From positions 1 through 64,000 of the forward strand of contig CANHHG010000003.1 of NCBI GenBank assembly GCA_947460615.1: a stretch of DNA of 64,000 nt. The letters are read 5' to 3'. This DNA is from Bacteroidota bacterium (GTDB taxonomy: Bacteria > Bacteroidota > Bacteroidia > Flavobacteriales > Flavobacteriaceae). This document shows, piece after piece, positions 54,054 through 63,848 of this stretch (the stretch's first letter is position 1; each line of letters opens with the position of its first letter). A model generated the notes under the pieces. That model saw only the letters and a program-made list of their open reading frames with translations, was not told where the DNA came from and did not search any database. A program made the translations under genes and the position numbers.

Positions 54054-55748
54054 ATGTCAGACGATAAAAAAGTAATATTTTCAATGCAAAAATTGAGTAA
54101 AACTTACTCAAGCAGTGATAAACAGGTATTAAAAAACATCTATTTAAGTTTCTTTTATGGAGCTAAAATTGGTATTCTTGGACTTAATGGTTCTGGTAAA
54201 TCATCATTATTAAGAATTATAGCTGGTGTTGATAAAAATTATCAAGGGGATGTTGTTTTCCAGCCTGGTTACACAGTGGGTTATTTAGAGCAAGAACCAA
54301 TTCTAGACGACACCAAAACAGTAATTGAAATTGTTAAAGAAGGAGTAGCGGAAACGATGGCAGTTTTGGATGAATTCAATCAAATTAATGATAGTTTTGG
54401 TTTGCCTGAAGTATACGAAAACCCAGATAAAATGCAACAATTAATGGATCGCCAAGCGGATTTGCAAGATAAAATTGATGCTCTTGGGGCATGGGAAATC
54501 GACACTAAATTAGAGATTGCGATGGATGCGCTTAGAACTCCAGAAGGGGATACTCCAATCAAGAATTTATCTGGAGGAGAAAGACGTCGTGTGGCTTTAT
54601 GTAGATTGCTCTTAAAACAACCCGATATTTTATTATTAGATGAGCCTACAAACCACTTGGATGCGGAAAGTGTACTTTGGTTAGAACAACATTTAGCTCA
54701 ATATTCTGGAACCGTGATAGCGGTTACTCACGATCGCTATTTCTTGGATAATGTTGCGGGTTGGATTTTAGAATTGGATAGAGGGGAAGGCATACCTTGG
54801 AAAGGAAATTATTCTTCCTGGTTGAATCAAAAATCTATTAGAATGGCTCAAGAAGAAAAAGTAGCATCTAAACGTAGAAAAACATTAGAGAGAGAGTTGG
54901 ATTGGGTTAGGCAAGGATCTAAAGGACGTCAAACAAAACAAAAAGCTCGTTTACAGAATTACGACAAACTTCTAAATGAAGATCAAAAACAGTTGGATGA
55001 AAATTTAGAGATCTACATACCTAATGGTCCTCGATTGGGAACTAATGTTATTGAAGCCAATAGTGTTGCCAAATCTTTTGGTGATAAATTATTATATGAC
55101 AACTTGAATTTCACTCTTCCACAAGCAGGAATTGTAGGTATTATTGGGCCGAATGGTGCTGGTAAATCTACTATTTTCAAAATGATCATGGGAGAAGAAA
55201 AATCAGATGCGGGAGATTTTAAGATTGGCGAAACAGTAAAAATCGCTTATGTAGATCAATCGCATTCCAATATAGATCCAAATAAATCAATTTGGGAAAA
55301 TTTTGCTGACGGGCAAGAATTAATCATGATGGGGGGACGTCAAGTGAATTCGCGTGCTTATTTAAGTCGATTTAATTTTGGTGGGAGTGATCAAAATAAA
55401 AAAGTGTCTATGTTGTCTGGAGGGGAAAGAAATCGTTTGCATTTAGCAATGACTTTAAAAGAAGAAGGAAACGTATTATTATTAGATGAGCCAACCAACG
55501 ATTTGGATATTAATACGCTTCGAGCCTTGGAAGAGGGGCTTGAAAATTTCGCTGGATGTGCCGTAGTAATTTCCCATGACAGGTGGTTCTTGGATAGAAT
55601 TTGTACTCATATTTTAGCATTTGAAGGAAACTCTGAAGTTTATTATTTTGAAGGTGGATTCTCTGAATATGAGGAAAATAAGAAGAAACGTTTGGGAGGT
55701 GATTTAACACCAAAGCGTTTAAAATATAGAAAATTAATTAGAAATTAA
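54054..55748 (+). CDS. ettA: Energy-dependent translational throttle protein EttA
   Basis: A 564-residue ABC-F ATPase that gates the ribosome when ATP is low. Both domains are intact: Walker A GLNGSGKSSL and GPNGAGKSTI, signatures LSGGERRR and LSGGERNR, Walker [12 protein letters not shown] and [11 protein letters not shown]. The arm insert in domain 1 (MQQLMDRQADLQDKIDALGAWEID) and the charged linker (RQGSKGRQTKQKARLQNYDKLL) are as in EttA. In contrast to the ABC-F at 4.8 kb both ATP sites are complete. Terminated downstream. Confidence 0.94.
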   Translation: MSDDKKVIFSMQKLSKTYSSSDKQVLKNIYLSFFYGAKIGILGLNGSGKSSLLRIIAGVDKNYQGDVVFQPGYTVGYLEQEPILDDTKTVIEIVKEGVAETMAVLDEFNQINDSFGLPEVYENPDKMQQLMDRQADLQDKIDALGAWEIDTKLEIAMDALRTPEGDTPIKNLSGGERRRVALCRLLLKQPDILLLDEPTNHLDAESVLWLEQHLAQYSGTVIAVTHDRYFLDNVAGWILELDRGEGIPWKGNYSSWLNQKSIRMAQEEKVASKRRKTLERELDWVRQGSKGRQTKQKARLQNYDKLLNEDQKQLDENLEIYIPNGPRLGTNVIEANSVAKSFGDKLLYDNLNFTLPQAGIVGIIGPNGAGKSTIFKMIMGEEKSDAGDFKIGETVKIAYVDQSHSNIDPNKSIWENFADGQELIMMGGRQVNSRAYLSRFNFGGSDQNKKVSMLSGGERNRLHLAMTLKEEGNVLLLDEPTNDLDINTLRALEEGLENFAGCAVVISHDRWFLDRICTHILAFEGNSEVYYFEGGFSEYEENKKKRLGGDLTPKRLKYRKLIRN

Positions 55749-55751
55749 ATT

Positions 55752-55780
55752 TAAAGAGACCAATTAGGTCTCTTTTTTTA
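55752..55780 (+). terminator. Rho-independent terminator of ettA
   Basis: AAAGAGACC and GGTCTCTTT form a 9-bp stem with an AATTA loop and a T-run. Confidence 0.88.
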
Positions 55781-55852
55781 AATATAAACTTGCCATTTTA
55801 ACAAAATTGAAATAGGTTTTATATATTCGTAAACTTAATACTAGTTTTCTTT

Positions 55853-58045
55853 ATGCAGAAAAAAATATTTATCCTGTTTTTACTTTTCATTGTGCAATTG
55901 CATTTTGCTCAAACAGAAACTCCTCAAGTAAAAGAGATTAAAGCTATTATCGCAAAATCTGGAGAGTACTTAACTAAACTAGAGTGTGAAAAATCATTGG
56001 GATTAGCCAAATCAGCGCTTGAAAAAGCATTAAAATTGGATGATCATGAACAAACTGCTAGAGCCTATAATTTAATAGGTTTGAACTTAGAACAATATTC
56101 CGATTTTAAAAAAGCCATTTTTTTCTATCAAAAGGGATTGAAATACGTAGATAAATCTTCAAATAGTTTCATGCAATATGCAATTCATACCAATTTAGCA
56201 AATTGTTATTGTTTTAAAAAAATAGATTTTAAAAAAGGAATTTACCATTATAAAAAAGCATTGTATTTTGTTAATTTAACGAAAGATGATTACCAGGTCA
56301 TGTATGCTAATTTAAATATTACTTCAGCTTATTTTGCCGTTGGAGATTATTCTAATGGGATCGGTTATTTAAAAACGGCTGAAAAATTAATTATCAGTCA
56401 AGATGATTTAGAATCCAAAATCATGTATAATTCGTTGCAAGGAGATTATTTTTCATATAAAAATGATTTTACAAAATCGGAACGATACTACAAAACGGCT
56501 TTAAAATTTTGTAATGAAAATACCACTGAATTTTTAGAAAGTAATGCAGCCGAGGTTTATGATGATATTGCTAGAATGTATGAAAAGAAAAAAGACTTTT
56601 CAAATGCATTTGTATACATGGAAAAATACAGCGCATTAAAAGATAAATTGTATGAAGAGGAACACTCACAAGTGGAGCGTCAGTCGGGAATTTCTTCTGT
56701 ATTAAAAGAATATAAAAGACAAATAAACCACATTGAATTTGAAAAAAACCAACAATTAGAACTTATTAATCAAAATAAAAAAACAACAATTTTATTATTT
56801 ATTATTTCCATAATCCTAGTTTTACTATTATTATCCTTGTATAAAAATTATTTATTCAAACAAAAAACCAATTTATTTTTGGTTAAAACCAATAAAGAAA
56901 TTAAAATAGCTAAAGAAAAAGCAGAGGAGTTACTTACTTTAAAATCTCAATTTATTTCTACCATAAGTCATGAACTTAGAACCCCATTGTATGGTGTGAT
57001 TGGAATTATTGACATTATTAAGGATGAAAATCCTAAATTGGCAAAAAGTGATTATATGAAATCTCTTACTTTTTCTTCCAACTACTTAATGTCTTTGGTT
57101 AACGATGTACTTCAGTTGAGTAAATTTGAAAGTAGAAATATAAAATTGGAAGAAAATGAGTTCAATATTTTTGAAGAAGTTGACGCTATTTTTAGTTCTT
57201 CAAATATAATTTACAATAAAAACAGCAACAAAATTAATTTTTATCTGGATCCAAACATTCCTGAGTTTTTAATTGGAGATAGTAGTAGATTATCACAAAT
57301 TTTAATAAATCTTTTAGATAATTCATTAAAATTTACTGATGGAGGTGAAGTGACTTTAACCATTAATTTAGTTAAAAAAGAGGAGGATTATTCGTACTTA
57401 AAATTTGAAGTTACAGATACAGGAATTGGTATTGCACCAGAAAATCATAAAATAATTTTCGAAAATTTCGTACAGCTGAAAAATAAAAAAATGTCCTATC
57501 AAGGATCAGGAATAGGACTTTCGATTGTACGTTATTTAATTGAAATGTTTGGTAGTAAAATTCAAATTAAAAGTGAATTAACAAAAGGATGTACCTTTTC
57601 ATTTACATTAAAATTTAAAAATTGTAATCAAGAGAATCAATTGATTTCAAACAATACAAACCAAACCGCATTAGAACCAATTAATGTTCTATTAATTGAG
57701 GATAATAAAATTAATCAATTGGTTACACAAAAATCGTTGATGAAATTGAATTGTAATTTAGAAATTGTTGAAAATGGTTTGGATGCTTTAAATTTATTAA
57801 ATAAAACTACTTTCGATTTGATACTAACAGACATTAATCTTCCTGACCTATCAGGCTTTGAAATTACCAAAAAAATTAAAGAACTTAATATTCAAACACC
57901 AGTATTTGCAGTAACTGCTTACTCTTATGAAGAGATTAAGCTACAGGCAATTGAGTCAGGTATTGATGAAGTTTTTGTAAAACCGTTCAAAATCCGAGAA
58001 TTATCTGCTAAAATCAATGAAATTGTACGTAAAATAGAAAATTAA
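55853..58045 (+). CDS. Hybrid histidine kinase with periplasmic TPR sensor and receiver domain
   Basis: The 730-residue protein has a signal peptide, TPR repeats (about residues 40-260, for example EQTARAYNLIGLNLEQYSDFKKAIFFYQKGL) outside the inner membrane, one membrane helix (about 305-322), a short coil, the HisKA domain FISTISHELRTPLYGVIG with phosphorylated His373, the ATPase domain (DSSRLSQILINLLDNSLKFT, DTGIGI, GSGIGLSIV) and a receiver with VLLIEDNKINQL, phospho-Asp660 in LTDINLPD and KPF. No output or HPt domain is present, so the signal must leave through another protein. It overlaps the helicase gene by 4 nt. Confidence 0.92.
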   Translation: MQKKIFILFLLFIVQLHFAQTETPQVKEIKAIIAKSGEYLTKLECEKSLGLAKSALEKALKLDDHEQTARAYNLIGLNLEQYSDFKKAIFFYQKGLKYVDKSSNSFMQYAIHTNLANCYCFKKIDFKKGIYHYKKALYFVNLTKDDYQVMYANLNITSAYFAVGDYSNGIGYLKTAEKLIISQDDLESKIMYNSLQGDYFSYKNDFTKSERYYKTALKFCNENTTEFLESNAAEVYDDIARMYEKKKDFSNAFVYMEKYSALKDKLYEEEHSQVERQSGISSVLKEYKRQINHIEFEKNQQLELINQNKKTTILLFIISIILVLLLLSLYKNYLFKQKTNLFLVKTNKEIKIAKEKAEELLTLKSQFISTISHELRTPLYGVIGIIDIIKDENPKLAKSDYMKSLTFSSNYLMSLVNDVLQLSKFESRNIKLEENEFNIFEEVDAIFSSSNIIYNKNSNKINFYLDPNIPEFLIGDSSRLSQILINLLDNSLKFTDGGEVTLTINLVKKEEDYSYLKFEVTDTGIGIAPENHKIIFENFVQLKNKKMSYQGSGIGLSIVRYLIEMFGSKIQIKSELTKGCTFSFTLKFKNCNQENQLISNNTNQTALEPINVLLIEDNKINQLVTQKSLMKLNCNLEIVENGLDALNLLNKTTFDLILTDINLPDLSGFEITKKIKELNIQTPVFAVTAYSYEEIKLQAIESGIDEVFVKPFKIRELSAKINEIVRKIEN

Positions 58046-59295
58046 TACCAGCGTTTTTTATTTTGCTTTGAGTTGGATGACTTTCTAGATTTATTTGCTT
58101 CACCACTTCTGTTTGAATTTTTCTGAGAAGCAGCAGGTGCTGTTTCAGGACTTCCACTATGCCATGGGTAGGGATGATCAGAAACTGTTTTCACTTCTAC
58201 TTTTATCAATTTCATGATATCTTTCCAATACGGATGTTCGTCTTTGCCACAAAAAGAAATCGCGATTCCACCATTTCCTGCTCTTCCTGTTCTACCGATT
58301 CTGTGAACATAAGTTTCAGGGATATTAGGTAAATCAAAGTTGATTACAAATGGTAACTGGTCAATATCAATTCCCCTAGCTGCAATATCAGTAGCTACTA
58401 AAACGCCTACTTCTTTATTTTTAAATGCTTCTAAAACTCGTTGACGTGCATTTTGAGATTTGTCACCATGAATTGCTTCAGCGGCAATATTATTCTTTCT
58501 TAAAGCTTTTACCACATTATCAGCACCGTGTTTGGTTCTTGAAAACACCAATACATCCGATAAATTTTCATTTTTAATTAAATGATAAAGTAAGTTTCTT
58601 TTTTCTGTTTTCTCTACAAAATAAACGCGTTGCTCGACATTTTCAGCTGTGGAAGAAACGGGTGAGACAGAAACTTTGGCAGGATCTTGCAGGAACATCT
58701 CTGCTAATTCTCTTATCGCAATGGGCATTGTAGCTGAAAACAATAAGGTTTGTCTGTTTTTTGGGGTTAATTTTACAATTTTCTTTACATCATTTACAAA
58801 TCCCATATCCAACATTTGATCTGCTTCATCAAGTACCAAAGTATGTAATTGATCTAAATCAATAAAACCTTGTTTGTGTAAATCTAATAATCGTCCCGGA
58901 GTTGCAATTAAAACATCAACACCCGATCTTAAATTATCTACTTGTGGATTTTGAGAAACGCCACCAAATATTGTTAACTGATTGATGTTAGTATATTTTG
59001 AGTAAGCGTCGAAATTTTGTCCAATTTGTACTGCTAATTCCCTAGTTGGAGTAACTACTAAAGCTCTAATTTGTTTAGATTTTTTCGAAGATCCCACAAT
59101 TCGGTGCAATTGATGAATTATAGGAATGGCAAAAGCTGCGGTTTTTCCAGTGCCGGTTTGAGCACAACCGATGATGTCTTTTCCAGATAAAACTATTGGG
59201 ATTGCTTGTTCCTGAATAGGTGTTGCTTCTATATAACCTAATTCAAATACTGCTTTTTGGATACTTTTTGAAAGTGATAATTCTTCGAATAACAT
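58042..59295 (-). CDS. DEAD-box RNA helicase (RhlE-like)
   Basis: A 417-residue RNA helicase. Motifs in order: Q motif GYIEATPIQEQAIP, I AQTGTGKT, Ia PTRELAVQ, Ib TPGR, II DEAD, III SAT, IV VFSRTKHGAD, V ARGID, VI HRIGRTGR. The C-terminal tail (about 25 residues after residue 390) is rich in Ser, Asn, Arg and Lys and should bind RNA. Such helicases help ribosome assembly and mRNA decay, often at low temperature. It converges on the kinase gene with a 4-nt overlap. Confidence 0.94.
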   Translation of the reverse strand: MLFEELSLSKSIQKAVFELGYIEATPIQEQAIPIVLSGKDIIGCAQTGTGKTAAFAIPIIHQLHRIVGSSKKSKQIRALVVTPTRELAVQIGQNFDAYSKYTNINQLTIFGGVSQNPQVDNLRSGVDVLIATPGRLLDLHKQGFIDLDQLHTLVLDEADQMLDMGFVNDVKKIVKLTPKNRQTLLFSATMPIAIRELAEMFLQDPAKVSVSPVSSTAENVEQRVYFVEKTEKRNLLYHLIKNENLSDVLVFSRTKHGADNVVKALRKNNIAAEAIHGDKSQNARQRVLEAFKNKEVGVLVATDIAARGIDIDQLPFVINFDLPNIPETYVHRIGRTGRAGNGGIAISFCGKDEHPYWKDIMKLIKVEVKTVSDHPYPWHSGSPETAPAASQKNSNRSGEANKSRKSSNSKQNKKRWY

Positions 59296-59404
59296 ATTTT
59301 TGATATTTAGAATTTAATTTAAAATACTTAAATTCTTGACAAAGATAGGTTATATTAATGAAAACCCATTTTAGGATAATAATTCAACTATTATTTTAAA
59401 TAAA

Positions 59405-60454
59405 TTATAGGTTTTTGATTGAGTTATCAAAATTCGATTTTATGAAATCAGTGACAAGATATCCGATTAGTTTACCTATCAAATGATTGTTTTTTTCTTC
59501 ACCAAGTTCTGGGGCTCCTTCACAAAGATGTAGGTAGGCGACATTTTTATTATTTCCAAAAAAGTAAATAAATTGACGCAATTTTTCAATAGAAAAACCA
59601 CTTAAAGTCATGGCGCTACTGGCAATGTTTGGAATTGCATCAAGGTCAATTTCTAACCCAAAACGTTCCTCTTTTATAAAATCTAAGGCTAGATTCATTT
59701 CAGATTCAAACTTTTTCTGTTTTCTAATTTGAATTTCATCATAAGTATTAAATTTAACCCGATCATCAATTTTCTTAAGAGAATCCAATACACTCTTAGA
59801 GGTATAATTTTCGTGCAATCCAAAAATAAAATATCGATTTAAAAATCCTTCTTCAAAGGCATAAGAAAATCCATTTCCGCTATGTCTTCCCTCTAGAATT
59901 CTAAAATCAGAATGGGCATCAAAATTGATTGCATTAATAGGCTTGCCAAAAGCTAGAGCAGAACCCTTAATATTTCCATACGCATTATTGTGACCGCCAC
60001 CAATAATTATTGGAATTTTCCCAGCTTTAATAATATTACAAATAATATGAGAAACTTCTTTGTCAATTTTTTGAACTAATTGATTCAATATTTTACGATC
60101 ACTATCAGTATTAACATCTAAATGCTGACTTTCAGCCATTTCTTCACTTACATCGAGAGTACCTAAAACTAATAGTTGGCTTCCTTTACAAAAACGATTG
60201 TGTTGAATATTTGCAATACTTTTTATTGCACTTTCCCATGCAGAAGCTGCGCCAGTTCTACCATGATTGGCTCTAATTCCAATATCTTCAGGAATTCCAA
60301 ATAGTACGTATTTTGCATCGCAAGTAGATAAAAAAACACCAGCATCTGTATTTTTTGGCACAGTTAACATTTTCTCACCAAATTTAACCTCTCCAGATCT
60401 GAAGTTAGTTACTTTCGCTAGTTCGTTAATTGTGAAGGGAACCAATTTTTCCAT
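59405..60454 (-). CDS. hutG: Arginase-superfamily formimidoylglutamase
   Basis: A 349-residue ureohydrolase-fold enzyme. The manganese ligands lie in GGGHNNAYG (GGGH is usual for HutG, against GGDH in arginase), NFDAHSDFR and EIDLDAIPN. HutG hydrolyses formimidoylglutamate to glutamate and formamide, the last step of histidine breakdown. The gene for the preceding step, hutI, lies 1 kb further on, with a plus-strand gene between. A TATTTTTG box on the minus strand (60471-60478) is 17 nt before the ATG. An extra N-terminal segment of about 45 residues is present. Confidence 0.82.
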   Translation of the reverse strand: MEKLVPFTINELAKVTNFRSGEVKFGEKMLTVPKNTDAGVFLSTCDAKYVLFGIPEDIGIRANHGRTGAASAWESAIKSIANIQHNRFCKGSQLLVLGTLDVSEEMAESQHLDVNTDSDRKILNQLVQKIDKEVSHIICNIIKAGKIPIIIGGGHNNAYGNIKGSALAFGKPINAINFDAHSDFRILEGRHSGNGFSYAFEEGFLNRYFIFGLHENYTSKSVLDSLKKIDDRVKFNTYDEIQIRKQKKFESEMNLALDFIKEERFGLEIDLDAIPNIASSAMTLSGFSIEKLRQFIYFFGNNKNVAYLHLCEGAPELGEEKNNHLIGKLIGYLVTDFIKSNFDNSIKNL

Positions 60455-60543
60455 ACCATATTTGTTTTACCAAAAATAATATATTTTAATTACTTACGTT
60501 GTTAGAATATTAATTATTATTTTCGTAAAAATTTTAATACATT

Positions 60544-61419
60544 ATGGAAAATCAAAACAACAATTCAAGTCTCAAATCATTAATTATTGTACTATCTGTA
60601 CTTTTTGCTTTAAGCTTAGTATATATATACAAATTGACTACGGATGTCAATACTACGGAACAAAAGTTAACAACTACTTTATCTGAAAAAGAACAAGTAT
60701 TGAAAGATCTTAACGATCTAAAAACGACTTATGATACTGCAATTGCAGAAAATACCTCAATCTCAGACGAGTTAATTGCAGAAAGAGATAAAGTAGTCGC
60801 TTTAATGGAGAAATTAAAAAATTCAAATGGTGATGTAGCTAAATTTAAAAAGCAATATTTAGCATTGGAATCAAAAATGAAAGGTTTAGTTGCTGAAAAT
60901 GAAACTTTAAAGAAAGACAACACCGTTTTAAAAGTCCAACGCGACAGTACTATTGTGGTTCTTGACGAATCAAAAAAGACAAACAAAGAACTAACGGGTC
61001 AAAATGAAGATCTAAGCAAAACAGTTGAAAAAGGTTCTAAATTGGCAATTGTAAATTTAAAAACAGCGGCATTTATTGTTAGAAGTTCAGGTAAAGAAAT
61101 TGCCACTGATAAAGCAAGTCGAGCTGATATTCTAAAAGTAAGTTTCACTATTGCAGAAAATTCTATTGCTAAATCTGGAGATAGAAAATACTACGTTCAA
61201 GTAATTGATGGTAAAAACAATGTAATGGGAGAGCGTCAAACTGAAAAATTTGCTGATAAATCGTTAACATATAGTTACATTGCAAATGTTAAATACGCAA
61301 ATAAAACACTTGATATAGTGCAAAACATACCTTCAGATAAATTTGAAAAAGGAACTTACTACGTGAATGTTTTTGATAATGGTCAGTTGGTTTCTAATAC
61401 CACTTTTACACTCAAATAA
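60544..61419 (+). CDS. Membrane-anchored coiled-coil protein
   Basis: A 291-residue protein with a short cytoplasmic start, one membrane helix (about residues 12-30), a long coiled coil (about 35-160, heptads of Leu with Lys/Glu) and a beta-rich C-terminal domain (about 165-291, for example TAAFIVRSSGKEIATDKASRADILKVSFTIAEN and KFEKGTYYVNVFDNGQLVSNTTFTLK). I recall relatives only in flavobacteria and know no function. It lies between hutG and hutI but on the opposite strand, and ends at a terminator shared with hutI. Confidence 0.75.
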   Translation: MENQNNNSSLKSLIIVLSVLFALSLVYIYKLTTDVNTTEQKLTTTLSEKEQVLKDLNDLKTTYDTAIAENTSISDELIAERDKVVALMEKLKNSNGDVAKFKKQYLALESKMKGLVAENETLKKDNTVLKVQRDSTIVVLDESKKTNKELTGQNEDLSKTVEKGSKLAIVNLKTAAFIVRSSGKEIATDKASRADILKVSFTIAENSIAKSGDRKYYVQVIDGKNNVMGERQTEKFADKSLTYSYIANVKYANKTLDIVQNIPSDKFEKGTYYVNVFDNGQLVSNTTFTLK

Positions 61420-61437
61420 TACATTGTATAAATTATT

Positions 61438-61470
61438 AAAAGGGGTTTGTTTTACAATCCCCTTTTTTTA
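61438..61470. terminator. Bidirectional rho-independent terminator
   Basis: AAAAGGGG (61438-61445) and CCCCTTTT (61459-61466) pair; the T-run covers the hutI stop codon. Confidence 0.8.
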
Positions 61471-62706
61471 TATTATAACTTTCCCTTCAATAATTACCGA
61501 ATCAATTAAGTTGCTTCCAAAAGCATAAGGCAACTCATAAATAGAATTTAGGGGTTTGGTAATTATAATACTTGCTTTTTTACCAATGGTTATACTTCCA
61601 TGGGTTTTTGAAATCGCCATAGCGAAAGCACCATTTAGGGTGGCTGCATTTATTGCTTCTTCAGGAGTCATTTTCATTTTTATGCATGCCGTTGCAACTA
61701 CAAAATTCATATTTCCCGAAGGACTAGAACCTGGATTAAAATCGGTGGCTAAAGCCAATGGAAGTCCAGCTTCAATCATTTTACGAGCGGGAGTATAAGG
61801 AATTCCTAAAAAGTAAGAACAGCTGGGTAAAGCAACGGGCATGGTTTTGGAATTTTTCAAAATTTCAATATCCTCATTACTAATAACTTCTAAATGATCA
61901 ACTGAAAGTGCTTTATTATCAATTGCAACTTTTACTCCTCCAATTGAGTTAAATTGGTTCACATGAATTTTTGAAATAAGCCCAAATTTATTTCCAGCTT
62001 TCATGATTTGTTCAGTTTCTGAAACTGAAAAATAACCCAATTCGCAAAAAACATCTATAAAATCTGCTAATTTTTCACTTGAAATTGTGGGAAGCATTTC
62101 ATTGATAATTAAATCAATATAACCTTGGTGATTTTCTTTAAATTCGGTTGGAAATGCATGGGCGCCCAGAAACGAAGCTTTAATTTCTATTGGATAATTT
62201 GATTTTAATTTTTGAATTACTCGTAGCATTTTTAATTCACCCTCAACAGATAATCCATAACCTGATTTAATTTCCACTGCTCCAGTACCCAATTTCATTA
62301 TTTCTTCCAATCGGTTTTTGGATTGATAGTAGAGTTCTTGTTCAGAAGTTTCGTTTAATTTCTTTGCTGAATTAAGTATTCCGCCTCCACGGTTTGCTAT
62401 TTCCTCATACGACATTCCGTTTATTCGATCTACAAATTCTTGTTCTCGATTTCCAGCATATACAATATGTGTGTGGCTATCACACCAAGTTGGAAGTACC
62501 ATTTTACCCTTTACATCAATGGTTATGTCAATATTTGTGGAAGGGCAATTAATCATTTCACCATAATCAGCAATAAGATCATCCTCAATCAATAAATAGG
62601 CATTTTTTATAGTCGGCAACTGACTCATTTCGGCCCCTGACACCTTTAAAATGTCATTTTCTCGAACTTGAACTAGTTCTTTAATATTGATTAATAGCGT
62701 TTTCAT
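61468..62706 (-). CDS. hutI: Imidazolonepropionase
   Basis: The 412-residue zinc or iron amidohydrolase turns imidazolone propionate into formimidoylglutamate in histidine breakdown. Seen: WCDSHTHIVYAGNREQEFVDRINGMSYEEIANRGGGI (metal His-x-His), VEIKSGYGLS, KASFLGAHAFP, SKIHVNQF, SVDHLE and ATDFNPGSSPS. The ATG at 62706 is the family start; a TTG further upstream is part of a -7 box (62761-62768). Its product is the substrate of HutG nearby. Confidence 0.94.
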   Translation of the reverse strand: MKTLLINIKELVQVRENDILKVSGAEMSQLPTIKNAYLLIEDDLIADYGEMINCPSTNIDITIDVKGKMVLPTWCDSHTHIVYAGNREQEFVDRINGMSYEEIANRGGGILNSAKKLNETSEQELYYQSKNRLEEIMKLGTGAVEIKSGYGLSVEGELKMLRVIQKLKSNYPIEIKASFLGAHAFPTEFKENHQGYIDLIINEMLPTISSEKLADFIDVFCELGYFSVSETEQIMKAGNKFGLISKIHVNQFNSIGGVKVAIDNKALSVDHLEVISNEDIEILKNSKTMPVALPSCSYFLGIPYTPARKMIEAGLPLALATDFNPGSSPSGNMNFVVATACIKMKMTPEEAINAATLNGAFAMAISKTHGSITIGKKASIIITKPLNSIYELPYAFGSNLIDSVIIEGKVII

Positions 62707-62760
62707 AAAATGATTTTTAGTAAAAATACTTTGAATTTTGGAATATTTCCTAAATTTATA

Positions 62761-62768
62761 CAAAATTA
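62761..62768 (-). promoter_or_regulatory. -7 box of hutI
   Basis: On the minus strand TAATTTTG, about 55 nt before the ATG. It lies within the corA leader region, so the two divergent promoters overlap. No clear -33. Confidence 0.4.
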
Positions 62769-62774
62769 GATATT

Positions 62775-63845
62775 GTGAGAAAAATTAAATATAAAAAAGG
62801 AAGAAAAGTTCAACCTTCTGTTTTGGAATATACAGGAGTATATAAAGACCTTCATACTCAAATGCAACTTTTTGTTTATAGTGAGGAAGATTTAATTGAG
62901 TATCATGATTTTAATGTCTCTAATTTATCTAAAACCCTTGATTTAACAAAAGTAAATTGGTTAAATATCCATGGATTAAATGATGCCGAACTCATTAAAT
63001 CGGTTGGTGCTTATTTAGAGGTTGATAATTTTATTTTAGGAGATATATTAAACACTACAAGAAGAACAAAATTAGATGAACTTCATGATTTGCTTTTTTT
63101 TAATGTAAAATCGTTACTTCCAGCAGAAAATTCAGATAACATATCTGTGGAACAAATTAGTTTTTTAATTAAAGAGGGAGTTTTAGTTTCATTTCAAGAG
63201 AAAAGAAGTGATTTTTTTACTCATATTCGAGAACGAATCAGAACACATTCAGGAATAGTAAGATCCAAAAAAGCGGATTATCTTTTATTTTTATTGCTTG
63301 ACGCGATTATGGAGAATTTTTACATTACCATTGAGGCTGAAGAAAATAAAGTGGAATTACTGATCAACTTATCAAAAACAAGTACAGATCCATTAATACT
63401 AGTGCAAATCGAGAAGCATAGAGATAATTTTAATTTTCTTAAACGTTCCATTATTCCATTAAGAGACTCTTTATATTCAATTAAAAGTATCAAAGATGAC
63501 GATGTTTTTAATGCAATAGCACATGAAAATTTCAGTTTTTTCTCCCGCTTACATCAAAAGAGCTTGGAACTTTTAGATCAAATTGATGACGATATGGTGA
63601 CACTTGATAGTGCGTCTAATTTCTTTTTCTCTTCTCAGAATCATAAAATGAATGAGGTGATGAAAACACTAACGGTTATATCGGCGATTTTTATTCCGCT
63701 AACATTTATAGTTGGGGTTTATGGAATGAATTTTGAAAATATGCCGGAATTGAAATATACCTATGGCTATTACATTGTAATTGGTGCTATGTTTACAATT
63801 GCTTTAGGAATGGTTTATTATTTTAAAAAACGCAATTGGTTTTAA
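62775..63845 (+). CDS. corA: CorA-type magnesium/cobalt channel
   Basis: A 356-residue protein with a large N-terminal cytoplasmic domain and two C-terminal membrane helices. The pore signature YGMN is followed by FENMPEL, and the last helix ends in a basic tail (YYFKKRNWF). CorA forms a pentamer that lets magnesium in. The start is a GTG at 62775, matching family length. It is divergent from hutI. Its stop lies 3 bp from the convergent dehydrogenase gene. Confidence 0.94.
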   Translation: MRKIKYKKGRKVQPSVLEYTGVYKDLHTQMQLFVYSEEDLIEYHDFNVSNLSKTLDLTKVNWLNIHGLNDAELIKSVGAYLEVDNFILGDILNTTRRTKLDELHDLLFFNVKSLLPAENSDNISVEQISFLIKEGVLVSFQEKRSDFFTHIRERIRTHSGIVRSKKADYLLFLLLDAIMENFYITIEAEENKVELLINLSKTSTDPLILVQIEKHRDNFNFLKRSIIPLRDSLYSIKSIKDDDVFNAIAHENFSFFSRLHQKSLELLDQIDDDMVTLDSASNFFFSSQNHKMNEVMKTLTVISAIFIPLTFIVGVYGMNFENMPELKYTYGYYIVIGAMFTIALGMVYYFKKRNWF

Positions 63846-63848
63846 TCA

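Noticed and set aside
60544-61419. Gliding-motility or secretion (T9SS) component
   Set aside because: It has a membrane helix and coiled coil but none of the Gld/Spr or T9SS C-terminal signatures I know.
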